Of a stretch of 64,000 nt of DNA, positions 50,401 through 60,000 are shown one piece after another (the stretch's first letter is position 1; every line of letters starts with the position of its first letter). The DNA lies in contig CM062214.1 in assembly GCA_031216445.1 (NCBI GenBank), positions 12,517,501-12,581,500 on the forward strand. The letters run 5' to 3'. This stretch comes from Lateolabrax maculatus (lineage: Eukaryota; Chordata; Actinopteri; Acropomatiformes; Lateolabracidae). The notes below the pieces were generated by a model, which made no database searches, had not been told where the DNA came from, and saw only the letters and a list, made by a program, of their open reading frames with translations. Made by a program: the position numbers and the translations under genes.

Positions 50401-52083
50401 AAGATTTCTGGTTGCACTGAATGCTGCATAAGAAATTACTAAAGAAAACTTTGCAACAGAGTTTAAAATTCAGCTCCCAATGAAGCCTATTCCCATTATT
50501 GATGGACAGAAACTGTAGGTCTCTGCAGCCTGTCAACATATCAATAGCTGTCGAGTTAGCAAGCATGTGGCAGGCTGGTAAACAAGCTTAATGGAAATGT
50601 CAGTCCAAAATAAAATCTCAGACAATTCAACCTATTTATAGCTAGGGTTTTCCAATGCCAATATCTTTCTAATCCCATTGTCTGTGGCTAAGCCGTCAAT
50701 CATGTCAGCATTATGCTAATAATAATGACAACAAATGAATACAATTTTGAAAGATTTCTCCATCCCTATCACTGGCCCCCACTCAGGTAAGGCCCAGGGC
50801 AACTGGTTGTCAACAGACAAGCCACTATTTTTTACCTGCTGAAAACATGCTGCACACATGCACAGACATAGTTCGGACTGACTAACACTGAGATATGTAA
50901 AACTTTCAACAGAGTTTTTTGCGTTATATGCCCTCTACACTCACCTGGATCATTGTGGGAGTGGGGGATCACAAACACTTGCAGTGGTTCGTTGTCCCAC
51001 TCTTCAGGCTCATAAGTAATGTCAAAGCCCTGTTTCCATACACCACCATCGGGGTTGTCAAACTTGAGGAGGGAGTACACATCCAGCATCTAAAATGAAA
51101 CAAACTCATCATTTGCTCACTGGACACACGCCAAAAACAAGTATGCAATAATATCTACAATATAGCAATGGTGACAACATTCTGGCCAATTATCTACTTA
51201 GCAGTTCATCGAAGGGCAAACTAGCAGTATAGCAAGCTCACCTGAACGTCTGCTTGACCACGGTTGCCTGCAGCAAATTGGCAATCCTGGGGCTTGACAG
51301 CAAGGAAAGTGGGGCGGCCATCAAAGGGTAGGACCCAGGAACCATTGGCACTTCTGAACGGCAGGTGGCCGCTGGGAGACACAGCTCCTGTGTCTGTGAG
51401 CTCCATCACAGAGTCTTTTATGTGGCTGATGATTTGGTGGTTCTCCTCCAGGAGCTGCTCCAGCTGCTCTATCCGGTTCTGCAGAACTGAGATTTGGCTC
51501 TAAAACACACACAAAAGTAAGAAATCACACAGCTGTATAACATCATAAAACATCTGTTAATCTAACCCACATTCTTCTTCTCTATTACAGTGAACAAACT
51601 TTAGTTTTAAGAATAGACATTAGATGATCATTAATTATAAATCTTCTGATTTGCCAGGGTAACATATAGCAGTATGAGATCAATCAGCCCTAAAGCCATC
51701 TACACAACAATAGGTACATAACTGGACTTTTTATTTGAATATTCAAAAACAAGAATACATATTAAGGCTTGTGTTACAAGATTAACTCAAACATCAGCAA
51801 TTTGGCCTTAGAGAAGTCTTTGTTTAGTTCTGCTTTAATCTAACTTCTGGTGTATCACAACAAAACATGCAAAAAGAGATGCAACAAAAGTAACTGCACA
51901 AAAGGAGTTTTCACACATCATATGCACCACGACTACACCCATTATTCTTACCCGTGGAAAGTTCCCGCCACTCTGTCGCCTTGCAGGGTCATGTTGGACT
52001 CGATCCAACATCAGATACAGTGAGAATACAGCCACACAGAATATGGCCCCTCCACACACTGTCACCTGTTTCCTCAGCTTCAT
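39683..52083 (-). CDS. man2a2: man2a2, Golgi alpha-mannosidase IIx (22 coding exons, complete)
   Basis: This type II Golgi membrane glycosidase (GH38) trims mannoses from hybrid N-glycans on the way to complex N-glycans. Twenty-two GT-AG exons join without frame conflict into 1152 codons plus stop; human MAN2A2 is about 1150. It starts [12 protein letters not shown], with a signal anchor at about residues 7-26, then a coiled stem ([20 protein letters not shown]). Zn/catalytic residues by analogy with Drosophila Golgi mannosidase II are HSHNDPG (H175, D177), the nucleophile in AVDPFGHS (D289), and [11 protein letters not shown] (H569, D570). The start ATG is 52081-52083, in the context gaggaggATGAAG. 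Near-exact blocks such as [20 protein letters not shown] favour MAN2A2 over MAN2A1. The stop is TAA (39683-39685). Confidence 0.97.
39964..40345. mobile_element. Percomorph dispersed repeat in the last man2a2 intron
   Basis: The segment starts gtggaagaagtattcagatc. It carries aaagtatcagcagtagaagt and ends near gaaatgtagtggagtaaagg. This layout is a very common repeat in percomorph introns and UTRs. No coding capacity is seen. Confidence 0.75.
40407..40520 (-). CDS. man2a2: man2a2 exon 21 (aa 1065-1102)
   Basis: Encodes [20 protein letters not shown] and CTTTQGQ. The acceptor is a tandem CAG-CAG, so the first Gln may be optional. Confidence 0.94.
40629..40823 (-). CDS. man2a2: man2a2 exon 20 (aa 1000-1064)
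   Basis: Encodes [20 protein letters not shown] and [16 protein letters not shown]. 195 nt, phase 0/0. Confidence 0.96.
41371..41448 (-). other. Candidate 78-nt cassette exon in man2a2
   Basis: On the minus strand an acceptor (accttcag) and a donor (gtaatg) bound a 78-nt stretch. It reads [20 protein letters not shown] followed by SDGVQE with no stop, in the phase-0 frame shared by exons 19 and 20. It has no counterpart in human MAN2A2, so use as an exon is uncertain. Confidence 0.35.
41719..41852 (-). CDS. man2a2: man2a2 exon 19 (aa 955-999)
   Basis: Encodes [20 protein letters not shown] and [15 protein letters not shown]. It ends at phase 0. Confidence 0.97.
42159..42300 (-). CDS. man2a2: man2a2 exon 18 (aa 908-955)
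   Basis: Encodes [20 protein letters not shown] and [18 protein letters not shown]. Confidence 0.96.
42436..42569 (-). CDS. man2a2: man2a2 exon 17 (aa 863-907)
   Basis: Encodes [20 protein letters not shown] and [10 protein letters not shown]. Confidence 0.96.
42855..42969 (-). CDS. man2a2: man2a2 exon 16 (aa 825-863)
   Basis: Encodes [20 protein letters not shown] and IRIHNVPG. Confidence 0.96.
43235..43357 (-). CDS. man2a2: man2a2 exon 15 (aa 784-824)
   Basis: Encodes [20 protein letters not shown]. 123 nt, phase 0/0. Confidence 0.96.
43606..43842 (-). CDS. man2a2: man2a2 exon 14 (aa 705-783)
   Basis: Encodes [18 protein letters not shown], a variable linker and [13 protein letters not shown]. 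237 nt, phase 0/0. Confidence 0.95.
43843..44573 (-). other. man2a2 intron with (AC)n
   Basis: An (AC)n tract lies at 44389-44427. Nothing else is recognised. Confidence 0.8.
44574..44739 (-). CDS. man2a2: man2a2 exon 13 (aa 649-704)
   Basis: Encodes [20 protein letters not shown] and [16 protein letters not shown]. Confidence 0.96.
44846..44916 (-). CDS. man2a2: man2a2 exon 12 (aa 626-649)
   Basis: A 71-nt exon encoding [20 protein letters not shown]. Confidence 0.94.
45039..45153 (-). CDS. man2a2: man2a2 exon 11 (aa 587-625)
   Basis: Encodes [20 protein letters not shown] and the QTEPFLET end. Confidence 0.95.
45344..45526 (-). CDS. man2a2: man2a2 exon 10 (aa 526-587), Zn-binding HHD
   Basis: Encodes [17 protein letters not shown] and [15 protein letters not shown], with H569 and D570 at the active site. 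Confidence 0.97.
45527..46322 (-). other. man2a2 intron with (AATAC)n
   Basis: This AT-rich intron holds a pentanucleotide repeat at about 45847-45872 and A-runs. No gene is seen. Confidence 0.75.
46323..46525 (-). CDS. man2a2: man2a2 exon 9 (aa 459-526)
   Basis: Encodes [14 protein letters not shown] and [19 protein letters not shown] followed by [12 protein letters not shown]. Confidence 0.97.
46774..46794. repeat. Poly(A) run
   Basis: About 21 A on the + strand, T in the man2a2 orientation, inside an intron and upstream of the exon 9 acceptor. Confidence 0.95.
46834..47011 (-). CDS. man2a2: man2a2 exon 8 (aa 399-458)
   Basis: Encodes [20 protein letters not shown] and [19 protein letters not shown]. 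Confidence 0.97.
47378..47408. repeat. (GT)n-(GC)n tract
   Basis: Alternating purine-pyrimidine GTGTGT... passes into GCGCGCGC, a classic Z-DNA-prone arrangement, in a man2a2 intron. Confidence 0.9.
47590..47930. mobile_element. Teleost dispersed palindromic repeat, near full length
   Basis: The segment starts cagctgtaactaatggttaa. It contains aaagcccaacctcacatctt and gaagctgaaactaaag, and ends attaatcgattatcaaaatg with ctgacaatcgattt. This is the layout of a very common percomorph repeat. It sits in the intron between man2a2 exons 7 and 8. Confidence 0.7.
48097..48283 (-). CDS. man2a2: man2a2 exon 7 (aa 337-399)
   Basis: Encodes [20 protein letters not shown] and [17 protein letters not shown], almost unchanged from human. 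Confidence 0.97.
48772..48945 (-). CDS. man2a2: man2a2 exon 6 (aa 279-337), catalytic nucleophile
   Basis: Encodes [20 protein letters not shown], with D289 as the predicted nucleophile and Zn ligand, and the block [10 protein letters not shown]. Confidence 0.97.
49299..49426 (-). CDS. man2a2: man2a2 exon 5 (aa 236-279)
   Basis: Encodes [19 protein letters not shown] and [12 protein letters not shown]. Confidence 0.96.
49642..49813 (-). CDS. man2a2: man2a2 exon 4 (aa 179-236)
   Basis: Encodes [19 protein letters not shown] and [11 protein letters not shown] of the GH38 catalytic domain. Confidence 0.96.
49814..50944 (-). other. man2a2 intron, nothing recognised
   Basis: A 1.1-kb intron between exons 3 and 4; no repeat or coding segment stands out. 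Confidence 0.7.
50945..51089 (-). CDS. man2a2: man2a2 exon 3 (aa 131-179)
   Basis: Encodes [20 protein letters not shown] and the Zn-binding motif HSHNDPG (H175, D177). Ends with the first base of a Gly codon. Confidence 0.97.
51242..51499 (-). CDS. man2a2: man2a2 exon 2 (aa 45-130)
   Basis: Leucine-rich heptad stem, then [14 protein letters not shown] and [14 protein letters not shown]. 258 nt, phase 0/0. Confidence 0.96.
51952..52083 (-). CDS. man2a2: man2a2 coding exon 1 (aa 1-44)
   Basis: Short cytosolic tail, signal anchor [14 protein letters not shown], and the start of the stem to NFPR. Phase 0 end. Confidence 0.96.
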
Positions 52084-53600
52084 CCTCCTCTGGAGCGGTC
52101 TTCTTTCCAGGGGTTTAAATTTGAAAAATTACCTTGACTGTGGTGTTTTTTCCAGCACAGAGGGAAAAAAAAAAAAAGTCCTTAAAAATGGAATGCAATC
52201 CTTCACAGAGCAGGGGAAAAAAAGATTGAAAGCAACCAGCTACAACAGTATTAATGGTTCAGTTCCACTCCTGCGATGCCTCCAGCCTCCACTCACCATA
52301 CTGGAGACCACTGCGAAGGGGGCTACAGCAGTGGTAGCAGTGGACACGGGTACTAAATCACTAATAGCTGGCAAGCAGTCTGTCAGCTTTGGCCAAACCA
52401 CAGCCACCGGTGGGCTCCTTCAAAGTAGCCCTTGTGCTCAACCATCCAAACCGACAAGATTGCAGGGAAAGAAAAAAAACAAGCGCCACACAGAAGGGGC
52501 TCAAACAGGGACCCTAGTGTCCCTGCAGCATGATGTGTGTCGCTGTGGGCCTGCTCTCCTGTTCCAGTCCCCACAGCACAGTCTAATCCTCCAGTACAAT
52601 CCTTTTGCTCAGTTGGCCTCCAGAGCCATAACAGTTTGCACACTAGGCTGCGGCAGTGCAAAGAAGTAGGCTGAGAAAAAAGACCAACTTGGCTTAGAGC
52701 AGCAGCTTTCTGAGCGGGCCTCCACTCTGCCCGAAGCAGCTCCAGGAATTAAAATGAGACAAATGTCATTCTTCTCTCAGCAGCACAGTGACAGCATATC
52801 TTCTGTGGCAGCATGGGCACTGTCTGTCCTAGATCACAAGTGCCAAGTTGAAATCACATCAGAGGGTCTTCGTCAGCTGTTAGGAGAATTTTTCAGATTA
52901 ATGGAGCACGCAAAATGATGCATTCAGCCTTCTAGAGAGGGTCTGTCACTGACAAGAAGCACAAGTGAAAGAAACTGTGTGGGGCAAGGAGAAGTACTTT
53001 TTTTTGATCTGACAAGTTAAGCCAACAGAGGGTGGGGAAAAAAAACAAGCTGAGCACACTGGCCTGTGTTTCCTCACGGCACTAATAGGTGTTCCTGCTT
53101 CCCTCTGTGTGCAAATCCAACACGATCATAATCCGCTCACTTCTCAGGCTGGGACTATTTTAGCATTACCACAGGGAGCTGGGATAATAACCTGGCACTT
53201 ACGTTTGCTTAGACTGACTGGAAAACAGCCTCACTGTCTGCAGGAATGAAATCACTTCATAAACCATCGGGGCTGTACGGTGAACGTGTCCAACATGAAA
53301 GGTTTTGGTGTTGTTGCTGAGGTGCCTGACAAGGGATACCGACCGCAGCCCTGCACTTAAGTGGAAACATGCAAATGCACCCACAGATCACACGCTGCTC
53401 TCACATGATGGCATATTTTAGAATCAAAGTAAACTTATGCAAACCCCTGTAACGGTATTCTCCGGGTTATTGACTCGCTGGCTTCACTTCTTTTAAGGTT
53501 TAACTTGGGCGACTTTTTACTCAGCTACCGCCGGGCAGCTAGTCAGGCACCACTCCGCCGCTTCTCACCCAAGAGCAAGTGAAACACACGATCCTGTGTG
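52084..53600 (-). other. man2a2 5' region (5' UTR and intron, limits unknown)
   Basis: Upstream of the man2a2 ATG no further coding exon is recognised. A 208-codon + strand frame (52043-52669) crosses this region but has no family likeness. Confidence 0.6.
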
Positions 53601-53619
53601 AACTACATACATACATACT

Positions 53620-54290
53620 AGTTAACGCGTGCGGCTGGATGACCCCTGTAACCGGGCGGACGCGCTCTGTCAAAACTTTGACCCTCCCGGTCACTTCAAC
53701 GCTGCCCAGACATCACGAGCATTGCAGCTAACCAGGCTAGCGCTAGCCGCGCGATGCTCCGCTGTGAAGTCGGCTCGGCCGGTTTTGCCACCGAGCCTCA
53801 GCAGCCGGGACGGCGTCAGTGCGAGCCCTGCCGTGTCCCGGTGCACCGGGGCGAGCAGCCGTCCGCCTGCGTCCGCGTCAAAGCCCGAGCGGCGCGGCGG
53901 GGCTCGTTTCTCTTTGGGACTGGCGCTGCGGGCGACAGCCGAGCGTTGGCTTGGCAACATTAAGACAAGACGTGACCGACGTCTCCCGGCTGACCGCGTC
54001 GCTGCTCACCTCCTAAAACCCCCACCCCCCGCCCGCTAACGTCCGCGCACGACCTTGGCAACCCTCACCATTTCTTTGCGAAAAATGAACACACAAAAAA
54101 AAAAAAAAAAAAAAAAAAAGTCTAACGTTACCCATCCGAGGAGAAGTAATCCGGAAGAGAGCGGAGCCCGGCGGTGCGGCGCGCGCGCTGACGGATCACC
54201 TGAAGCGGCTAGCTCCGCAGCCAGCTAGCGCCACCGAGCTGCCGCAAAGGCTCACGGGAAGGGCGCCGCCGATTGGCCGACGGCTGCAGC
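53620..54290 (-). promoter_or_regulatory. CpG-rich region, probable man2a2 promoter and first non-coding exon
   Basis: The base composition changes abruptly to GC- and CpG-rich sequence (for example gcggcgcgcgcgctgacgg near 54175). It lies about 1.6-2.2 kb upstream of the man2a2 ATG and is the only island between man2a2 and unc45a apart from the unc45a start. An A-run at 54087-54119 interrupts it. The assignment is inferred. Confidence 0.65.
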
Positions 54291-56790
54291 AGGTTGTAAA
54301 GTAAATGCGCCAGGCCTCTTATTTACACACCGAGACATGCAGGGGGGTTCAATGCAACGTAAGGTCATGCGTGACTGGGTTGTTGCTGTGTTATTGTGAG
54401 GACTTTGTCGGGCGATTTGAATCAGCTGTGAGCCCCGTCAGCCTACCTTTGTTGCTCATTAGTTATAGTAATATTTAAGACAATCTGACATTTCAGAGAC
54501 AGAATAGTGTCCAGCTGTAATGATGTATCGTTGTTAGTGTAAGGGCTGTGAATCTGCAAAATGAAATAGTCCTCATGAACTGTTTGCAGTGAGGTCTGTA
54601 AATCACCCTGAATAAGTGGAAAGACAAACTGAAAACTTTCATCACTGATTAAACTGTTGCATGTGGGTGGCTGTTGTTGTTTCCAGTGGAGAATAGTCAG
54701 CCCATGAGCGTGAAGAATCACATGGCCCATGGCTGTGTGGGCCGCACCCGCGATAAGTAGGCCATAACTGCATCTGGTTTGATCATCTGCTCTAATACAC
54801 CAGACAGAGTCCAAAAGTTAGATAGCTCGGGACATGGCATAACAAATGTCCTAGTAAGGCTAGTGTACTACTCTACTTTTTATTGTTACTAGGCTAAAAG
54901 CAATAAAAACTGATATATACAAGCTGACAAGTCTAAACTTTCTCAAAAACATGGTCATTTACTTTTTAAAACAAATAATTATTTATGTTTTCATGTTTTG
55001 AGTGTGTAGGAGACCGAAGAATCCAGAAAATAATAGACCATTTCTCACCTCACCTTGTGCCCTCAGTGGACTAATGCAGTGGCAGCTTCTGAGTGGAAAA
55101 AAATATGCTGTGATTTAGAGCCAAAAGTGGATACCAGTACTGAGGAAGAGTAGGATAATAACTTGTCTGAACCATGATGGAGGTTAGTCATCTCTGTCTC
55201 AGGCACCACTTACTTTTCCAGTGTTTGGTATAAGAGCTTGAAAATTGGGCCCCTGGAGTGGCTGCCTCCCTGTCTGCGACGCTTGCCTACAGACAGAGGG
55301 TCTCAAGCAGTGCCGCCTATTCTGTGACTTTACCACCAAAGCTAAAGACCAGCCTGACTGCTGCACAACAGTGTACACCACACTGCGCAGGTAAATGACA
55401 CCTGAGAAGCCCAGTGTGGGAAATGTAATGATGCCTTGCAGGTGCACCGCATTGTTGTGTTTGTTTGATGGATCATTCAGGAACTCTTTATGTGTTTATG
55501 GAAACAGGAACTTAGCTGACGCTTCAATAATTAATTAGCAGATGGTGTGGGACATGACAGGAACAGATGGTATTGTTTCGTTTGGCTCGAGTCATAAGAG
55601 ACTGATAACTTTTCATGGGATCTACAAAACCATTTAAAATACTGTGTATGATTGAGGTGTGTTATTTCCAGACTTTAAAAAAAATAGGTTTGGAACACTA
55701 GCAAGGACAGAATCCTGTTCTGAAAGCATAATCTCTCACAAAACAAAGTTGTGATCAGGAAGAAATGTTTACACAGCTGGTTTTGATTTTGATTCCAGAC
55801 TGGCGCTCTTCTCTTTGGGCCCCTGGTGCTGTCGCTGAGCCTCGTGGATCTCCTGTGGATCTGGTATGTATGAGGTCTCACAGAAAATCGCGGCCCTTAG
55901 GAAATGTATACCAATTGTCCGTGTTGGATATTCTTCTAACATCACAAAGCTGGCATTGTAATATGAGAGTCTTAACAGGCCAGGTTTTACCTGAGCACAA
56001 GGCCCAGAGGGAACCCTCTTGTCTCCACGGCAACAGAGGAAACATAACAATGGTGCTTGGCTGTCCGTCTGAACGATAGTCCTCTGGTTACTGATGCAGG
56101 AAACACTATACAAAGACACTTCCTTTTGTGCTTTTGACCTGAAAGGGGACACTGTTGTTGGACCAGTGTTTATCCTTTCTGTTTGTTAACGGCAGATATA
56201 AATGTTGGTTATCCATCAATAGATGCTCATGAGTTTTACAATGAGTCATCAAGTCTGCAGCTATACATTCAGTCATTAGTGTTTTTAATCCATCAAGTAA
56301 GCAGTTGTAAATGTTAAATAGGTTGTTAATGAATGGATTTGGCCACGAGTAAGGGGTCATCAGTCCAACAATCTGGCAACCCAAAGCTGTTCTATATCTG
56401 TAAAGCCTTACTAAATGATTTATCATCTGCTAATAAAGTTACAACTTGTAAACCCTTCTCAAAGGATGGCTTACTATAAAGTGTCGGCAAAAACATACAT
56501 AAAATATTCTCATGAAATATCATGCATTGCTGAGGTTTTACCATCTTACACTGAGCATTAAGACCACCTGCCATATTAAAATACATCTACAGCTGAATGC
56601 ATCACAAAGGTTAATTGCTCCCCTTCTTTTATTACATAAGCAGCTTGTTAAAACCCTCCAGTTCTTTTATACAGTCCATGGTTAAAACCCTCTGTGTCAG
56701 TGTGGAGTGAAGAAAGCGCCAGAATGAAAATGTAACCAAATAAAGCAGAGATGGAGACCGAGATGCTCCGGCTCCTCTTTTCCTTTTATG
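54291..56790. other. Intergenic region man2a2 / unc45a
   Basis: HDDC3, which lies next to UNC45A in human, is not seen. Two exon-like + strand segments (near 55.29-55.39 and 55.80-55.86 kb) and a repeat fragment (56170-56495) are present. Confidence 0.6.
56170..56495. mobile_element. Possible teleost dispersed repeat fragment
   Basis: The end ttgtaaacccttctcaaagg with atggcttactataaagtgt resembles the terminus of a common teleost repeat. The rest is degenerate. Confidence 0.45.
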
Positions 56791-56978
56791 GTAATGACGC
56801 GTGAGGGGAGGGGCGGGGCTGACACCTCAACGTCATCAACGTGCCCCGGACACCCGGAAGCGTAGCAAGATTGAACATGTTTGGGTGAAGTTAACGGCGT
56901 TTGTGAACCGTGGAGAGTAAAATACAACTACCTATCCCCCATACTAAGTACGGCTGTATTGTGTGAAACACGTTGAAG
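56791..56978 (+). promoter_or_regulatory. unc45a: unc45a promoter and 5' UTR
   Basis: Just upstream of the start lie a CRE-like atgacgc (56794-56800), a GC box gggcggggc (56811-56819) and an ETS-type CCGGAAG (56854-56860), without a clear TATA box. This fits a housekeeping promoter. The start site itself is not determined. Confidence 0.6.
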
Positions 56979-57002
56979 ATGAGTGTGAGCGAAAAAGAGA
57001 AG
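56979..57002 (+). CDS. unc45a: unc45a exon 1 (aa 1-8)
   Basis: A 24-nt coding start, MSVSEKEK, then donor GTAAGA. It is much shorter before the TPR than human and is chosen because it joins in phase 0 to exon 2. Confidence 0.88.
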
Positions 57003-60000
57003 GTAAGATAACAGCAGTTAGCTACATAGCGTTTCTAGCTCAGCAGATCTCCCTTAGATAGGTTTACTCGAAGCATTTCTGGCACCCTGAGCCGGTGTTT
57101 CCTACTTTTTCTCTTTAACCCAGGACGCTGCAGCCCTGAAGGAGGAGGGGAACACCCTTTTCAAGACAGGAGACATGCAGGGCGCTGTGTGCTGTTACAC
57201 CAAAGCGTTAAAGCTGAGTGACGACCGAGCAGAGAAAGCTGTCCTGCACCGCAACCGCTCCGCCTGCTACCTGAAGCTGGAGGAGTACACCAAGGCAGAG
57301 GCTGATGCCTCCAAAGGTGGAATAAAACACAGTCATGGATATCCTAGTATAGTTCATAGATAGTTTTACGCTTGGTTTAAACACATATACCCAAATACAC
57401 AATTACTTTTACCTGGATTGCAAACTAGATTTAGTTTGGGTTGCTTAAAGTAAAAAAAAAAACAACAAAAAAAACAGCATCTCCTTTCAAATATGACAGA
57501 GATGCTCATTCTTCTAGGGACTTGATTTTTGGCTGAACAGTTTAATTGAGAACCACTTTCAACAGCTTTCTTGTATTTGATTGAAACTATTTACAGCTTC
57601 TCTGTATAGTTAACATTTCAGGTAAAGGTAAAAATAATTTACTGTACTGTTGCATGAACCGTCACTTTAATTGGATGAGGGTGTACACAGTTATATTGAA
57701 TGTCGTGTCTGTCACTCTTTTCAGCTCTCGATACTGACCCAGGCGATGTGAAAGCCAGGTTCCGGAGAGCTCAGGCTTTCCAGAAACTCAGCCGGCTGGA
57801 CCAGGCCTTCCTGGATGCTCAGAGGTGTGCCCAGCTGGAGCCCAAAAACAAAGCCTTCCTGGATCTGCTCCGGCAGCTGGGAGCACAGATCCAGCAGAAG
57901 GTGATGTGTATGTGATGTGTATGTGTATGTATGAGTGAATGAAGGGTTGTGTAGGTTTGTCTTATATATGAAATAGTACCCTGAAGAAACTGTTGCTAAT
58001 TAGAGTCTTTTCTCTTAACTGTGTAGTCGGTGCAACTGAACTCCACAGATGCTCGTGTGCAGCAAATGTTCTCCCTCCTCTTAGATGGATCTGCAAAAGA
58101 CTCGGATCGACAAAAGGTAAGGGTGGCCCATAAGGCAGGAGCACAACAAACTGCTGTAATCCATTCTTTTTATTTATTGTATCTTGATCTTTCTGTAAAG
58201 TCGTAAAATAATGTGGTCCATCATTCAATTTCAGGCTGCTCAGAATCTAGTGGTATTATCTCGAGAAGACGCAGGAGCTGAGCAGATCTTCCGAAACGAT
58301 GGAGTGAAGCTAATTCAGAAACTTCTTCAGTCAAAGCTTGAGGATGTTGTTCTTTCTGCCCTGAGGACCCTGGTTGGTCTGTGCACAGGGCATCAGTCCA
58401 GAGTAAGTGTGACAGTTCCCTCTAAAATTATTCATAGCATCATCTTAAAAGTCCTTTTGAACAGGCATGCAAACTTGTATTTTATTTCTTGGAAAACATA
58501 GATAAAACAGGAAGTGTATCCATTGTGATGGCCATCTTATTTGTATTTTGTTCCTTTCATTTCTATGGATTTCTCTATCCATTTATTGTTAAGTCTGCTG
58601 TAGCACAGTTTATCTTCAGATGTTGATGTATGTCAACATCCATGTCTGTTAGGAGACCGTATTTACCATGCTAATAACACTTATCAATTGCTTCCCAGAC
58701 TATGGCTATAGTGAATGAGCTGGGAATGGAGCAGCTGTGTGCAGTAATGGGATCAGGAGCCTCTACTGTGTCTCTGGCCGCCTGCCACCTGCTGCAGGTG
58801 ATGTTTGAGGCTCTGACGGAGGGCATGAAAAGAGAGATAAGAGGGAAAGATGAAGCCATACTTCCTGGTGAGTTTGGACTCGTGTTTATATTTGGAGTTG
58901 GCTAAACATGAAAGTCGACCTATAACAAATGCTTTTTTTTCGTGTGTGTATCAGCTTTTTGTCATTAGATTTCAATGGTAATTGACTGTATAAACTTCAC
59001 ACAGAACCCTCTAAGGAGCTACGCTCAATGTTACGCCACCTCCTGGAAATGCTGCCGGCATCTAATGTGTCAGGGCCGGGCAGAGACAGCGCCATCAACC
59101 TCCTGGTCAAACAAGTTCCCCGCAAGTCTTTGAAGAACCCAGATAACTCACTCACGTTATGGGTGATAGACCAGGGTATGAAACACATCTGTACATAATG
59201 TAGATTAGCGCATATTCACGTTTTTCAGTTCAGCTGCAGTACCATGGGAAGGAGAAACAAGTGTGTGTTCTATGTCTATGTATGCTTCAGCTATTCCAAG
59301 CCCATTTCAGACATTCTATCACCAGTTTTATCTGCCACCACCACAGCCAGAATAATGAACATCTTGCACTCCTGCAGGACTGAAGAAAATCTTGGAGGTA
59401 GCCGGGACAGTCCCTGAGCTCTCAGTAGGACCACCTCTTACAGACAACTCCCACATGAGCTGCTCTGTCTTGCTTAGTAAACTCTACGATGACCTAAAGA
59501 GCGACACAGAGAGGGAGAACTTCAACAAACTATGTGAAGAATATGTACGGTGAGTTGACCACCGAAACTTGTGTTACTAATTTCCGAAGTGTCTGTTACT
59601 TAAGATGCTTAATACTGAAATAACTTATGAATAAGAAAAAAAGTGGCATGGTTTTGCTAAATTTGTTATCTGATGCTTTTTTTGGTAGGCAACACTTTAG
59701 CCGAACTGGCCTAGACGACAAGCTGCGAGCCATCCAGACAGTATCGGTGCTCCTCCAAGGGCCGAGTGACGTGGGTAACAGAACTCTGGAGATGTCAGGC
59801 ATGATTGATGCAGTGATCTCTCTGTGTGCCTCCGAAGACGTAACTCATCAGCAAGTAGCAGTGGAGGCTCTTATCCATGCTGCAGGCAAGGCCAAGAGAG
59901 CCTCCTTCATCACAGCCAACGGCGTGGCACTTCTGAAGGACCTCTACAAGAAGAGCGAGAATGACAGGATACGTGTGAGAGCCCTGGTGGTAAGTGCTGC

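Noticed and set aside
53629..54039. A 136-codon frame in the CpG-rich region
   Set aside because: High GC content lowers stop frequency. The Arg/Pro/Ala-rich product has no family likeness, and the region looks like a promoter.
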